DNA from: Lewinella sp. IMCC34191
GTDB taxonomy: Bacteria > Bacteroidota > Bacteroidia > Chitinophagales > Saprospiraceae
NCBI RefSeq assembly: GCF_003390935.1
Contig: NZ_QNQZ01000005.1
Coordinates: 62,001 to 126,000, forward strand
Direction: 5' to 3'
DNA length: 64,000 bases
The notes below the pieces were generated by a model, which saw nothing but the letters and a program-made list of their open reading frames with translations, was not told the origin of the DNA and searched no databases. A program made the translations under genes and the position numbers. Position 1 is the first letter of the stretch. The number at the start of each line of letters is the position of its first letter. This document shows positions 51,301 to 58,857 of this stretch, one piece after another.

Positions 51301-52722
51301 CTGGTCGGGCTGCACGTTGATATTCAGTGATATGAAGCCCAGCTCCGGGTGTACGGTATACTCCCGTGGACTCAGCTTGCGCGCCGACACTTTTTCGAAG
51401 TCGCGGATCTGTTCCAGTCCGAACTGCGCGGATTGCAGCACGGAGACCGTCCGGTCGATATCCCGCAGGTTTTCCTCCTGAGCGATCAGGCGGGCGTAGA
51501 GGTCGTTAGCGCCGTTCTCGGGGAGCGGCAGACCACCCTGGATCTCCTGGTACCGCGGCGTGGGGAAGCGCTCTACGGCGTCGGGGTTGGTCAAGCGGGT
51601 CGGCTCGCCGAGGTCGGCAAAGGCTACGATATCGCGGACGTCCAGGACTTCGTTTCGGTCGTTGGTGATCCAGACTTCAATGTTCTCGAGGTGAAATAGC
51701 GTATTGATCTGCGGCAACTCCTCCAGAGCGCGTTCGTAGACCTCGCGGTTATAGTGGCTGAGGAAGAAGTGCCGGTTTTCGTCGTACTGATCGGCGTACA
51801 CTTCGAAGGTAGACAACTGACTGCCCCCCTCGATGGTAAGCTTCTCGCGCTGCGACCGCTGCTGGCTGGCGATGGCCGTCAGTCGCAGGTGACCGAACTT
51901 CAGTTCCGTTTTCAGGCCGAAGAGCGATTGCGCGCCTTCGATCAGCGTTCCCCGCAGGGGCAGGCTAACGTCACCGGCCTCGATGTTGCGTATGATATCG
52001 TCTTCTCCGAAGGCTTCGCTGTTGTAGTCTAATTTGATCTGGTTATCGAAATTGAAGTTGGCACCGGTGTTGTAGTTGGTATTCAGCTTCAGCTTATCCC
52101 CGATCTGCCCCGTCACGTTCATCTGGATGTCCATGTCGAAGTCGAAGATGGTATTCCGGCGGAAGCGCTCGACGATGAAGGGGTTCTCCTGGTACTGGTA
52201 GTTGAGTCCGAAGCTGAGGTCTACGCTACCCTGGGGCTGAATGCTGATCTCCATTCCCCCGAAGAGGTTGTTGATGAGATCCGGATCGATCTCGATGTCG
52301 GCCAGCGGGTCACCGATGCTGACGGCTTCGTCCGGATTGCCGACACCGGCCAGGTTATTGAAGTACCGGCGCTGGTCTTCCCGTTGCCGGTATTCCAGGT
52401 ATTCGTCGAAGGTGAGGTAGGTGGGAGGCCGGAAGTTGATTTCCCCGATGCGCTCGCGCACAATGTAGCGGCCGGTAGCCGGATCGTACTCCACGGTCTT
52501 CTCCACCGACGCGGGATCCTGCAAATCGATGATGTTCGGGTTGGGATCGGTGATGAAGTCGCGCTGCCGGTCGCGGATGGGGGGCAGGGTATCGGTGGCC
52601 GGCGAAATGTTAAATTCCGGGTGTACCCCGCTAAGGATGGCGTCCGTCGACGTTTTGAACGGGACATAGGTAAAGCTCAGCGAAACCAGGGCAACACAGA
52701 ATGAAAGTATAATCTTATTCAT
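45343..52722 (-). CDS. sprA: Type 9 secretion translocon protein SprA
   Basis: A 2459-residue outer-membrane protein, the giant beta-barrel channel of the type 9 secretion system, which exports proteins with T9SS sorting domains such as that at 23855. It has a signal peptide (MNKIILSFCVALVSLSFTYV), the early segment FRPPTYLTFDEYLEYRQRED and many barrel-type strands with alternating residues through to the C-terminus (TTASGGIVVRFQLN). Length and content fit SprA. The start is ATG 52722, at the signal peptide. It lies 96 bp after ruvA on the same strand, an arrangement common in this phylum. Confidence 0.93.
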   Translation of the reverse strand: MNKIILSFCVALVSLSFTYVPFKTSTDAILSGVHPEFNISPATDTLPPIRDRQRDFITDPNPNIIDLQDPASVEKTVEYDPATGRYIVRERIGEINFRPPTYLTFDEYLEYRQREDQRRYFNNLAGVGNPDEAVSIGDPLADIEIDPDLINNLFGGMEISIQPQGSVDLSFGLNYQYQENPFIVERFRRNTIFDFDMDIQMNVTGQIGDKLKLNTNYNTGANFNFDNQIKLDYNSEAFGEDDIIRNIEAGDVSLPLRGTLIEGAQSLFGLKTELKFGHLRLTAIASQQRSQREKLTIEGGSQLSTFEVYADQYDENRHFFLSHYNREVYERALEELPQINTLFHLENIEVWITNDRNEVLDVRDIVAFADLGEPTRLTNPDAVERFPTPRYQEIQGGLPLPENGANDLYARLIAQEENLRDIDRTVSVLQSAQFGLEQIRDFEKVSARKLSPREYTVHPELGFISLNINVQPDQVVAVSYRYKYNGSIYKVGELSVNTDNTSSDTSNYSNQVLITKMLKSSTQRVSEPAWDLMMKNVYSLGAYQVNQEDFQLDVQYENPGQGFQRFLPVDVDLPGGTFNPIPGVPLIRAFNLDRLNTQGDPQPDGIFDFVPGITINPATGRVYFPVLEPFGSDLADRLPDDVEARFTYQELYDSTLFQAREFPEKNRFAIRGSYKSSVESEISLGAFNIPPGSVRVTAGGALLVEGRDYTVDYSTGRVRILNDAILSSGVPIDVNFEDNTIFSLQTKTMLGLRADYEVNDNLAVGATFLQLFERPFTQKVNIGEDPINNRIYGFDATFNRPSGWLTRTLDRLPFFSTKAPSNISLTAETAILDPGHSKAINLSRQERGGIVYLDDFEGTASPIDLMTPVQRWYLASTPQNDAQNNNPLFPEAQQTGLVTGANRAKLNWYRIDQSARGGSEAGNVYTSIVPQQEVFPFFDAGAGRRNIYQFYTFDLSFDPIARGPYNFDTPEGYPGLTAGAYGDASDPYEPVKLLDPESRWGGIMRAMTTTDFQSSNIEFVEFWMLSPFLDPQNAQQAAPDADRKAGTLYLNLGNVSEDILRDSRKFFENGLPTQLNPQRPVDETVWGRVPVAQQITQGFDNEPSSRAAQDVGLDGLNDEGELQQFADYYSAFQGAPSVVRDLLAQDVSNDNFYYFNDQERYGEDANLLTRYKGWNNTQGNSAANDNTSNDLRQSATNLPDDEDLNQDNTLNESESYFQYEIPFVQSATNPREIDVEATPFVTDRIEATNGRIWYRFRVPLNTDQKIAVGGIQDFRSIRFMRMFMRGFEAPTVLRFAEFELVRNSWRRYNRPFETGPIIGGEDNTEFFIDAVNIEENSRRLPFNYVLPNGIRREQSLGLVTTLQNEQSLALKVENLQPSDSRAVFKYTETDLRLYDDLKMFVHAEATGPSRQDPPRDGQLRLFLRMGSDFEQNYYEYEVPLALSDTLGLPNVNTNRTAYADSVWLQQNDVNLPLELLTQLKLDRNNSSVPIDANYEQTFSPAEGVEHTIRIRGNPNLGFVKVFMIGVRNEADLDNDGVNAEIWVNELRLEGLDERGGVAAIARADVQLADLGSFTAAANYSSVGFGALDNSVVERNRFSTAGFDVATTLSMDRFLPTQWGVRLPVYLQHSRQVSTPEYDPYDYDIKLADKIDAAESGAARDSIREQAQEIDKITAVNLNNIGIAPVFRGENPNPLDPANVSVSYGYTKNEHSDPYILNETTKDHTAAVDYTYSRGQGGVIEPFRGIQSKYLRLLSEFNLNPLPNSISITNVLNRRFSTTSYRFAGVEERFNTFYNKRFTWNRNYNVQWNLTRSLRLGFNATMNTTIDEPDETELLSVSDPDGVRWDEIRNNLLEGGRPKAYSHTINASYQLPLRYLPFLDFLDIRTQYLGNYSWAASPLQIQDKGLGNLIQNSQQRQITADLNFERFYDQIPFLRGINQATRRRPTRRPGNNREEAAPEASGLTKALIRPLLAVRRARFNFSEDFTTIIPGFIPEPRFFGLSNGFESPGWGFVAGLQPTIRTLDPSQYRTGEDYLNNMAEEGNISNSLMLSRDVIQNYTKQWEGNAVIEPFTDFRLELTMDRSFSENYTETFKVLDEDFPNTFEHAVPVRDGSLTFSNGGALSLFNQDTVNLDNLFATFRANRLVISQRRGGTRPHEDPDLAARGFRYGYGPNQQEVLIPAFLAAYRDEDPNTVSLDPFDLQGSPNWRLTWNGLSRIGGLESVLRRVNISHGFQSTFTISSYGTSLDYLDALEQQLTPSFEGYDTISLNFYPRIEIPNISEAKSFAPLISIDAELVNGLSANFAYTSTETRSINIVSKLLSESVGKQVIGGFGIVLSDVQIGFLQGRNRGRDDAPTTGTGGLLNRGGSRSGGRLNVSDLDIQFNFSLRDEKSYARRLELPTREPVEGARIFTLAPSVEYQLNQRLSLRAFFDYRKTVPFNSLGFPQTTASGGIVVRFQLN

Positions 52723-52818
52723 ACAGTAGAAGTCCTTCCTATATCCCGATTCTAGTGAGGGTGGCGAGCTAAAAACACTGCCCCGCGATCCCGGCGGGCA
52801 ATTGCAAGTTGGCATAAA

Positions 52819-53412
52819 TCAGGAAGAAAGCTCACGTAAAGCAAGCTTGATGAGTTCTTCCGGTGTGGAGGTTTGCGGATGGGCAGCCAGCACCCGGTTC
52901 AGCGCTCGCTGAACCGAAGGCCGGGCAAAGCCCAGGTTAACCAGGGCTGATAACGCCTCACTCCGAAGCGTATTGCTTTGGGGAGAAAGCATTGTCGGGG
53001 AATCACCACTTTCCTTCACCATTTTGTCCTTCAGGTCCAGAATGATCCGTTGCGCCGTTTTGGGCCCTATACCCTTTACCCGCCGGATTGTCCCCACATC
53101 TTCACCGATCACTGCCGCCCGCAGCTCATCCGGGTTCATGCTGGACAGCACCACCAACGCCGTCGCCGGACCGACGCCATTCACCGAAATCAGCAACCGA
53201 AAAAGGTTGCGCTCCTGCTCCTCGTAGAAGCCGAACAGGGTCTGCTGGTCTTCCTTCACGTGAAAGTGCGTCAGCAGCGTAACCTGCTCCGCCCCCTCTA
53301 TCTTCGTGTACGTATACAAGCTCACGTTAATGTGGTAGCCGATCCCACCGGCTTCCACGATTACGAAGGAGGGGTTCTTGTGGGCCAGGGTGCCTTTTAC
53401 GTATGCTATCAT
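52819..53412 (-). CDS. ruvA: Holliday-junction branch-migration protein RuvA
   Basis: A 197-residue protein that holds four-way DNA junctions for the RuvB motor. It starts MIAYVKGTLAHKNPSFVIVEAGGIGYHINVS (OB domain), then helix-hairpin-helix motifs (LISVNGVGPATALVVL, IRRVKGIGPKTAQRIILDLKDK) and the C-terminal domain III (EALSALVNLGFARPSVQRAL). The length is normal. RuvB and RuvC are not in the window. It may be the first gene of a ruvA-sprA transcript. Confidence 0.96.
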   Translation of the reverse strand: MIAYVKGTLAHKNPSFVIVEAGGIGYHINVSLYTYTKIEGAEQVTLLTHFHVKEDQQTLFGFYEEQERNLFRLLISVNGVGPATALVVLSSMNPDELRAAVIGEDVGTIRRVKGIGPKTAQRIILDLKDKMVKESGDSPTMLSPQSNTLRSEALSALVNLGFARPSVQRALNRVLAAHPQTSTPEELIKLALRELSS

Positions 53413-53835
53413 GGGTAGTAGGTAGTACGGTAGTCTTTAGTCGCTCGCTTCGATCGCGGAGTAGTACGGTAGCAGCTCGCTTTGCTCGCTGTTGGTATGT
53501 TTAGTCGCTCCCTTCGGTCGCGGTTAGTGCAGTAGTCTTGGTCGCTCGCTTTGCTCGCGATGGGCGCGCGAAGGTCGTAAAATGCTGACAACCTGCCTAT
53601 CCTACGGCCTCCCTATTCTTCCTTACCCCGGTATCCGCGCTGCTCCCGACGAAATCATTAGACCCAGAAAGCCAATATCCCACCGCTTTAAAGCGACCAG
53701 TGGAAGCCACTACCCCGGATACCGAAATCAGCCGACTAATTACTACCCACTGCCGTACTAAGCGACCAAAGGGAGCTATTACCCCGGATGCCGAAGGCAG
53801 CCGACTACCGTACTAACAACCGGCGAAGCCGGTTA
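53413..53835. other. Gene-free region of nested short inverted and direct repeats
   Basis: A 423-bp region between ruvA and tolC. The left part has four GCTCGCTTYG-type hairpins (for example CAGCTCGCTTTGCTCGCTG at 53473-53491, and similar at about 53440, 53505 and 53541). TAGTACGGTAGTC (53424-53436) is repeated inverted as GACTACCGTACTA (53803-53815). The right part has a direct repeat with period about 69 (TACCCCGGATRCCGAAR at 53711 and 53780). AACCGGCGAAGCCGGTT (53818-53834) is a hairpin just after the tolC stop. No coding sequence was found. Confidence 0.6.
53818..53834 (-). terminator. Terminator-like hairpin after tolC
   Basis: AACCGGC and GCCGGTT pair around a GAA loop (7-bp stem). It lies 1 nt after the tolC stop codon. 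There is no long T-tract on the minus strand, so termination strength is doubtful. Confidence 0.4.
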
Positions 53836-55179
53836 CTACCGCACGATCTGCCCCGTAACCCGCAGCAATTCGGTTTCCGTATTCTTCAAATCCAGCAGGG
53901 CGTTCAGGAGCTGGTTCTCGGCGTTGATATACGCCACCTGCACCAGGCGATAATCGAAGCTATTGATGGTACCGCCGCGGAAGCGCTCTTCGGCGATCTG
54001 GAGGTTGCGCTCGGCGTTGGCGATGAGGTCCTCGGTGATGTCGATGATCTCGGCCTGGCTCTCGTAGAGGGTGAGGGTATTGAGCAGGGCGGCGCGGAGT
54101 TCCTGGCGGGCGGCCTGGTAGTCGAGCTGGGCGGTGATCTCCTGGAGCTGGCTGGACTGCGCACGTACGCGCCGGTTTCTTCCGTCAAACAGCAGGTAGC
54201 TCGCGGTCACCCCAACGTTGCCGATGAGCGCGCGGTTGGCGATACCGGGCAGTTCCTGTTCCCGGCCGGGCTGGTCGCCGCCGAACTCGAAGGTTTGCGT
54301 GCCCACGGAAACACCGATATCGTAACTGGTCGAGGCGCTGATGCCGATCCGGGGTCGCATTTCGGTTTCGATCAGGCGGGTCTGAAGGGCCGCCAGGTCC
54401 CGGTTAACGAGCAGGTTCTGCAGGTTGCGGTTGGTGGTCAGTAGTTGATTTTCGAGTTGTACGGCGTCGTAGTCGGCCGGGTCATACTCCAGATCATCGA
54501 CCAGCTCGACCTCCTGATTCAGGTTGTCGCTGCCCATCACCTGCAGAAGGTTGCGGACGGCGTTGCGGTAATTGACCCGCTGGACGACCAGCGCGCTGCT
54601 GTCGGTCAAGTATGCATCACGGGCCTGCAGCTCGTCGAAGGTGCCGCCCTGCCCGAATTCCCGACGTACCTGTTGATACTCGATCTGGTCACGGCTCAAG
54701 GCCAGCACCCGTTGCCGGACGTCGATCTGTTCACGCTGCACGACGGCGTTGTAGTAGGCGTTAATGATATCCTGGACGGTATTTTCTACCTGCAGTTGCA
54801 GCTGCCCGGTGCTCAGATCGGCGAGCGTTTCCAGTCGCTTTTTGTTGATCTCTACCCGACCGCCGTTAAAGAGCAACCAGTCCAGGCTCACTACCGGGGC
54901 GATGTTGTAGCCGGTGGTGCGGCTCTGTACCACCACGCTGGCCGGATTGCTCTGATCGCGGTAGGTGACCCCGGGGCTTAGTCCAACGGTGATGGTCGGG
55001 TACTTTTGGGTCAGCGCGTAGTCGTTGTTGTTCTGTGCTACTTCCAGCTCGTTGGCGGCGATGCGGATCTGGTAATTGTTTTCCAGCCCCCGCTGGATGG
55101 CTTCGCTGAGGGTCAATGTGGTTTGCGCCGTAGCGCAGGAACTCCACAAAATCCCGATGAGCAATAGGTTGTAATTCAT
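53836..55179 (-). CDS. TolC-family outer-membrane protein
   Basis: A 447-residue exported protein with a signal peptide (MNYNLLLIGILWSSCATAQ), then the paired helical repeats of the TolC/OEP family: LTLSEAIQRGLENNYQIRIA and, later, AQLDYQAARQELRAALLNTLTLYESQAEIIDI and RFRGGTINSFDYRLVQVAYIN. TolC proteins form the outer-membrane duct of efflux or type 1 export machines. Start ATG 55179 is taken because the earlier frame codons lack a signal peptide. No RND pump or membrane-fusion genes are next to it, so its partners are elsewhere. Confidence 0.9.
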   Translation of the reverse strand: MNYNLLLIGILWSSCATAQTTLTLSEAIQRGLENNYQIRIAANELEVAQNNNDYALTQKYPTITVGLSPGVTYRDQSNPASVVVQSRTTGYNIAPVVSLDWLLFNGGRVEINKKRLETLADLSTGQLQLQVENTVQDIINAYYNAVVQREQIDVRQRVLALSRDQIEYQQVRREFGQGGTFDELQARDAYLTDSSALVVQRVNYRNAVRNLLQVMGSDNLNQEVELVDDLEYDPADYDAVQLENQLLTTNRNLQNLLVNRDLAALQTRLIETEMRPRIGISASTSYDIGVSVGTQTFEFGGDQPGREQELPGIANRALIGNVGVTASYLLFDGRNRRVRAQSSQLQEITAQLDYQAARQELRAALLNTLTLYESQAEIIDITEDLIANAERNLQIAEERFRGGTINSFDYRLVQVAYINAENQLLNALLDLKNTETELLRVTGQIVR

Positions 55180-55221
55180 GCCGGGCTGGTTAATGGTGCG
55201 CAAAATACTATCTTTCCTTCG

Positions 55222-57324
55222 GTGAGCCCTCGACCCGCATCATCCCGAAAGACTATCCCCTGGTCTGCCGCTCCGCTGCTGCTTCCGGTAATCTGTTTTT
55301 CCGGGGGCATCGCCATGGCAGCGTACCTGGATTATTCCTGCGGGTTCGCTATGCTAATCGCGGTTGCCGCAGCATGCCTTCCGTCAATAGCCTTATACCT
55401 GCGCCCGTCGCCAAACCCTGCCCTCCCGCGTTTCGCGTCCGTTTCGCTGTTGCTGGCGCTGGGCTTGTTCGGCGCCTGGTACGCTTCCGAACGGCATCCA
55501 CTGCGGGACAACCGCCACTTTAGCCATCTGGTTGCAGAGGGATCCGTGATTACCGGTGAGGTCGTCTCGATCCGGCACAACCGCACCCGAACGGCCGCGA
55601 CCCTGGCGGTTGACGGCGTGATGGCCGACACCCTGCTTTATAGCACCTCCGGCAACTTGCTGGCCTTTCTGACGGATGGAGACAGCCTTCAGGTAGGCGA
55701 CCGTACCGTGATTGCTTCTCGCGTGACCTCCGTTCCGCCACCGCTCAACCCCGGTGTTTTTGACTATGCGGCCTATCTGGCGGGGAAGAATGTTTACCAC
55801 CAGACCTACGCGGATGCCGAGGAGTGGGAGTCCATTGCGACGACCCCCGGCTGGTCGGCGCGAATGATCGGGGAACACTCCCGGCGAGGCTGGTTTGCCA
55901 GTTTGACGCCATTCCTACGTGACGATAATCTGGCCGTAGCCGCCGCCCTCATCATGGGAAAGCGTGACTTGCTCGACCCGGAGGTCCGCTCCGCCTACGC
56001 CGATACGGGGGCTATACACGTGCTGGCCGTTTCGGGTCTGCACGTGGGCATTCTGGCGCTGCTCGTCATGCAACTGCTGGGCCTGTTCCTTCCTGCCCGC
56101 CCCCGGTGGTTCCTCGTGCGGAGTGCCGTGACCATCGGGGTGGTCTGGTACTTTGCCCTGATCACCGGCCTGAGTGCGTCCGTGCAGCGCGCGGCGCTTA
56201 TGGTATCCGTCGTGCTGATCGGCAAATCGATCAACCGCCGGAACAGCATCTTCAACCTGCTGGCCATCTCCGCCCTGCTGATGCTCGTCATCGAGCCGAA
56301 GCAGCTTTTCCAGGTCGGATTCCAACTGTCTTTTGCCGCCGTGGCGGGGATCGCGCTTTTCGCCCGACGCATCCAGCGACTGGTTCAACTGCCGGGCAAG
56401 CTGCACTACCTCTGGGATGCCATCAGTGTTTCTACCGCAGCCCAATTGGGCACCTTGCCCCTTTCCCTATACTACTTCGGACAATTTCCCGTCTATTTCA
56501 TGCTAAGCGGGACGCTGGTGATCGTCTTCGCCTATCTCGTACTGGGCCTGGGATTGACACACGGCTTTCTCGCACTGATCGGCGTTCCGGCAGCTTGGCT
56601 CGTACCGACGGGTACCGCGCTGAATTGGGTGGTGGAGCTGCAGAACGCCTTCATTTATTTTTGTCGGCAGTTGCCGGGGGCGACCCTCAAACTCGCCTCC
56701 TTCGGTCTGCTATCCGCCGTAGGCATGCTCGCCCTGATTGCCGCTCTAGCCTACCTGGCGTACCGACCAAGCCACCGGGGCAGGTGGGTAGCGATGGGCA
56801 TTGCCGTTAGCCTGGCGGGGTATTGGCTGCTGTCTCCCGTACTGCTTCCGCCCCCCGGTCAGTTCACGGTCTTTCACCTGCCCCGCTTGTCGCTGATCGA
56901 CGTGTACGATGGCGCTTCGGGAGCCGCGCTGGGCGACACCGTCCCGCTCCGGATACTGGACTACCAGGTGCAACCCGCCAGACGGCCGCTGAAGGCCGAC
57001 TTCGGAGTACCCTTTCCCTTCGAGCGGGACACTTCCTTACCCGCGGCGGCCGTCGCCTACCCATTGCTGCGCCTGCTCGACCGGCGCGTGCTGGTACTGG
57101 ACGGTCAGCTCCGGTATCCCGAAACGGATAGTCTATATCCCGACCCCGATCTAATATTGGTACGCAGAGGATTCCGCCCCGCGGCCATCCCGCCACAGCT
57201 GGCGAACCACCCCATTGTAGTGGACGGTAGCAACCCACCTTACCTCACGGATGATTGGCGTGAAGCCTTTCCTCAGGCCCACATTACGGCGGAGGATGGG
57301 GCGTACCGGTATGTAATGGAGTAG
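55222..57324 (+). CDS. comEC: ComEC/Rec2-family DNA-uptake channel protein
   Basis: A 700-residue membrane protein, the probable channel for single-stranded DNA entering the cell in natural transformation. It has N-terminal helices, a ComEC N-terminal OB-like region (EGSVITGEVVSIRHN) and the competence domain with DTGAIHVLAVSGLHVGIL, SASVQRAALMVSVVLIG and PKQLFQVGFQLSFAAVAGIALF. The C-terminal part lacks the metallo-beta-lactamase active-site motifs of Gram-positive ComEC, as is usual in this phylum. The start is GTG at 55222. The last base of its stop codon is the first base of a dispersed hairpin. Confidence 0.92.
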   Translation: MSPRPASSRKTIPWSAAPLLLPVICFSGGIAMAAYLDYSCGFAMLIAVAAACLPSIALYLRPSPNPALPRFASVSLLLALGLFGAWYASERHPLRDNRHFSHLVAEGSVITGEVVSIRHNRTRTAATLAVDGVMADTLLYSTSGNLLAFLTDGDSLQVGDRTVIASRVTSVPPPLNPGVFDYAAYLAGKNVYHQTYADAEEWESIATTPGWSARMIGEHSRRGWFASLTPFLRDDNLAVAAALIMGKRDLLDPEVRSAYADTGAIHVLAVSGLHVGILALLVMQLLGLFLPARPRWFLVRSAVTIGVVWYFALITGLSASVQRAALMVSVVLIGKSINRRNSIFNLLAISALLMLVIEPKQLFQVGFQLSFAAVAGIALFARRIQRLVQLPGKLHYLWDAISVSTAAQLGTLPLSLYYFGQFPVYFMLSGTLVIVFAYLVLGLGLTHGFLALIGVPAAWLVPTGTALNWVVELQNAFIYFCRQLPGATLKLASFGLLSAVGMLALIAALAYLAYRPSHRGRWVAMGIAVSLAGYWLLSPVLLPPPGQFTVFHLPRLSLIDVYDGASGAALGDTVPLRILDYQVQPARRPLKADFGVPFPFERDTSLPAAAVAYPLLRLLDRRVLVLDGQLRYPETDSLYPDPDLILVRRGFRPAAIPPQLANHPIVVDGSNPPYLTDDWREAFPQAHITAEDGAYRYVME

Positions 57325-57366
57325 CCCCCCTGGTCCGCCGAGCGAAGCTCGTCTGCCCAGGGGGGC
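57324..57366 (+). repeat. TCCGC/TCTGC hairpin, copy F, at the comEC stop
   Basis: Outer stem GCCCCCCTGG/CCAGGGGGGC (10 bp), internal loop TCCGC/TCTGC, inner stem CGAGC/GCTCG, loop GAA. It starts on the last base of the comEC stop codon. The stem differs from copy B in both arms. CTTGCACTTATT follows, so there is no clear T-tract. Confidence 0.7.
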
Positions 57367-57497
57367 TTGCACTTATTCCAGGAGTAGTCTTCGTAGCCGA
57401 CCCGTGGGCGGACGAACTCCGCTACGCTAGATCACTAAAGCTAGCCATGCCATCCTACCGCTGCACGAACAGCGATCAGCAGGTTCAAATCCGACCT

Positions 57498-57538
57498 GTG
57501 GGCGGACCAACTCCGCTACGCTGCGTTCGGCAGACCAC
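57498..57538 (-). repeat. TCCGC/TCTGC hairpin, copy G, after frr
   Basis: Read on the plus strand: outer stem GTGG/CCAC, internal loop GCGGA/GCAGA (the two halves swapped relative to other copies), inner stem CCAAC/GTTCG with one mismatch, 13-nt loop. It ends 2 nt from the frr stop codon, so it is at the frr 3' end. A half copy (GGGCGGACGAACTCCGCTAC) lies at about 57408-57427. Confidence 0.6.
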
Positions 57539-57540
57539 TA

Positions 57541-58104
57541 TTAGATGGTCATCACTTCTTTCTCCTTATTCTCAACGATCGACTCAACCTGCTTGGAGTA
57601 GTTGTCGGTCCACTGCTGGACCTGCTCTTCCTTGCGCTTGCCGGCATCTTCGGGGTAGCCGTTCTTCACTTCCTTCTTGATGTGCTCCATGGCATCGCGA
57701 CGGGCATTCCGGATGGAAATCTTCGCTTCCTCTCCCTCCGACTTCACCACCTTAGCCAGCTGGCGGCGGCGTTCCTCGGTGAGGGGCGGAATATTGAGGC
57801 GGATCAGGTCGCCATCGTTCTGGGGGGTAATGCCCAGGTTGGCTTCGAAGATCGCCTTTTCGATCGATTGCAGGTTCGACTTATCGAAGGGCTGGACGGT
57901 GATGGTCCGGCTATCCGCGGTACTGACGTTCGCGGTCTGGTTGATGGGGGTGGGGACTCCGTAATAGGAAACCATGATCCCGTGCAGCATGGCCGGGCTG
58001 GCCTTCCCGGTACGCACTTTGACAAGTTCGCGCTCCAGGTGCTCGATGGCCTCTTCCATGAGCATTTTGGATTCTTCTAACTGGTCGCTGAGTAAGTCGT
58101 CCAT
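57541..58104 (-). CDS. frr: Ribosome-recycling factor
   Basis: A 187-residue factor that, with EF-G, splits the ribosome after termination. It has the RRF pattern: EAIEHLERELVKVRTGKASPAML, YYGVPTPINQTANVS, FEANLGITPQNDGDLIRLNIPPLTEERRRQLAK and the closing coiled-coil helix region. The ATG at 58104 is used, since the reading frame upstream (PSLHLQKTKTI) is not family-like. It lies at the end of a serS-yugP-frr group on the minus strand, with its own TACATTTG box upstream. Confidence 0.95.
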   Translation of the reverse strand: MDDLLSDQLEESKMLMEEAIEHLERELVKVRTGKASPAMLHGIMVSYYGVPTPINQTANVSTADSRTITVQPFDKSNLQSIEKAIFEANLGITPQNDGDLIRLNIPPLTEERRRQLAKVVKSEGEEAKISIRNARRDAMEHIKKEVKNGYPEDAGKRKEEQVQQWTDNYSKQVESIVENKEKEVMTI

Positions 58105-58122
58105 GATGGTTTTCGTTTTTTG

Positions 58123-58130
58123 CAAATGTA
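58123..58130 (-). promoter_or_regulatory. Candidate -7 box TACATTTG for frr
   Basis: An exact TAnnTTTG match on the minus strand, 19 nt upstream of the frr ATG. No good -33 element was found at the right distance. Confidence 0.38.
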
Positions 58131-58143
58131 GTGATGGCAAAGG

Positions 58144-58845
58144 TTAATCCCGCCGGCCCATATACCGCAGGATCAGCCAAAATAGGATAGCCAGGGCCGA
58201 AAGGGCAGCCACAACATAAGTCATTGCGGCCCACCAGAGGGCATCCTTGGCACCGTCGTGTAGCTGACCGGTAGCGGTACCGCTCTCCTCCAACCAGTTC
58301 AGCGCCCGGCGACTGGCATCGAATTCAACGGGCAGGGTAGCTAGACTGAATAAGGTAGTCACGCCGAAGACGCCAATCGTAATCAGCAACAGCGTATCCC
58401 CGAATCCGCCGGCGATTCCCGCAACGGCCAGCATCAGCAGGATGCTCTGAAAACGGGAAGCTACCTGGACCACGGGCACCATTTTGCTCCGGAACTGCAG
58501 CCAGGCGTACCCCTTGGCGTGTTGTACGGCGTGACCGCACTCGTGGCTGGCCACCGCTGCGGCGGCTACGCTCCGGCCCTGGTAAACGTCCGGACTGAGG
58601 CTTACGGTCTTATTGCCGGGATTATAGTGGTCGGTCAGCATGCCCTGCCCCGGCACGATCTGGACGTCGCGGATGCCATAATGGGCAAGCATGCGTTCGG
58701 CCACCTCCTTCCCGCTCAGGCCGTTCGTCATGGGCACCTTGCTGTAATGCTTAAACTTACTCTTGAGTCGATTACTTACCAAGGCGCCGATGCCGGCAAA
58801 GACCAGGGTGATAATAAGGTAGACGCCGTATCCGCCGGTAAACAT
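58144..58845 (-). CDS. YugP-type zinc metallopeptidase
   Basis: A 233-residue membrane protein with an N-terminal helix, the zinc-binding HECGHAVQH motif (His101, Glu102, His105), and three or more C-terminal helices. The family (neutral zinc metallopeptidase, YugP) is broadly conserved but its substrate is unknown. Also seen are YNPGNKTVSLSPDVY and the post-HEXXH segment FDASRRALNWL, which probably supplies the third zinc ligand region. It follows serS by 12 nt and precedes frr by about 40 nt. Confidence 0.88.
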   Translation of the reverse strand: MFTGGYGVYLIITLVFAGIGALVSNRLKSKFKHYSKVPMTNGLSGKEVAERMLAHYGIRDVQIVPGQGMLTDHYNPGNKTVSLSPDVYQGRSVAAAAVASHECGHAVQHAKGYAWLQFRSKMVPVVQVASRFQSILLMLAVAGIAGGFGDTLLLITIGVFGVTTLFSLATLPVEFDASRRALNWLEESGTATGQLHDGAKDALWWAAMTYVVAALSALAILFWLILRYMGRRD

Positions 58846-58857
58846 GTCCTATCGGGT

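Noticed and set aside
53413-53600. Possible CRISPR array in the GCTCGCTTYG hairpin cluster
   Set aside because: The hairpins vary in sequence and spacing, and there are no uniform repeats or spacers.
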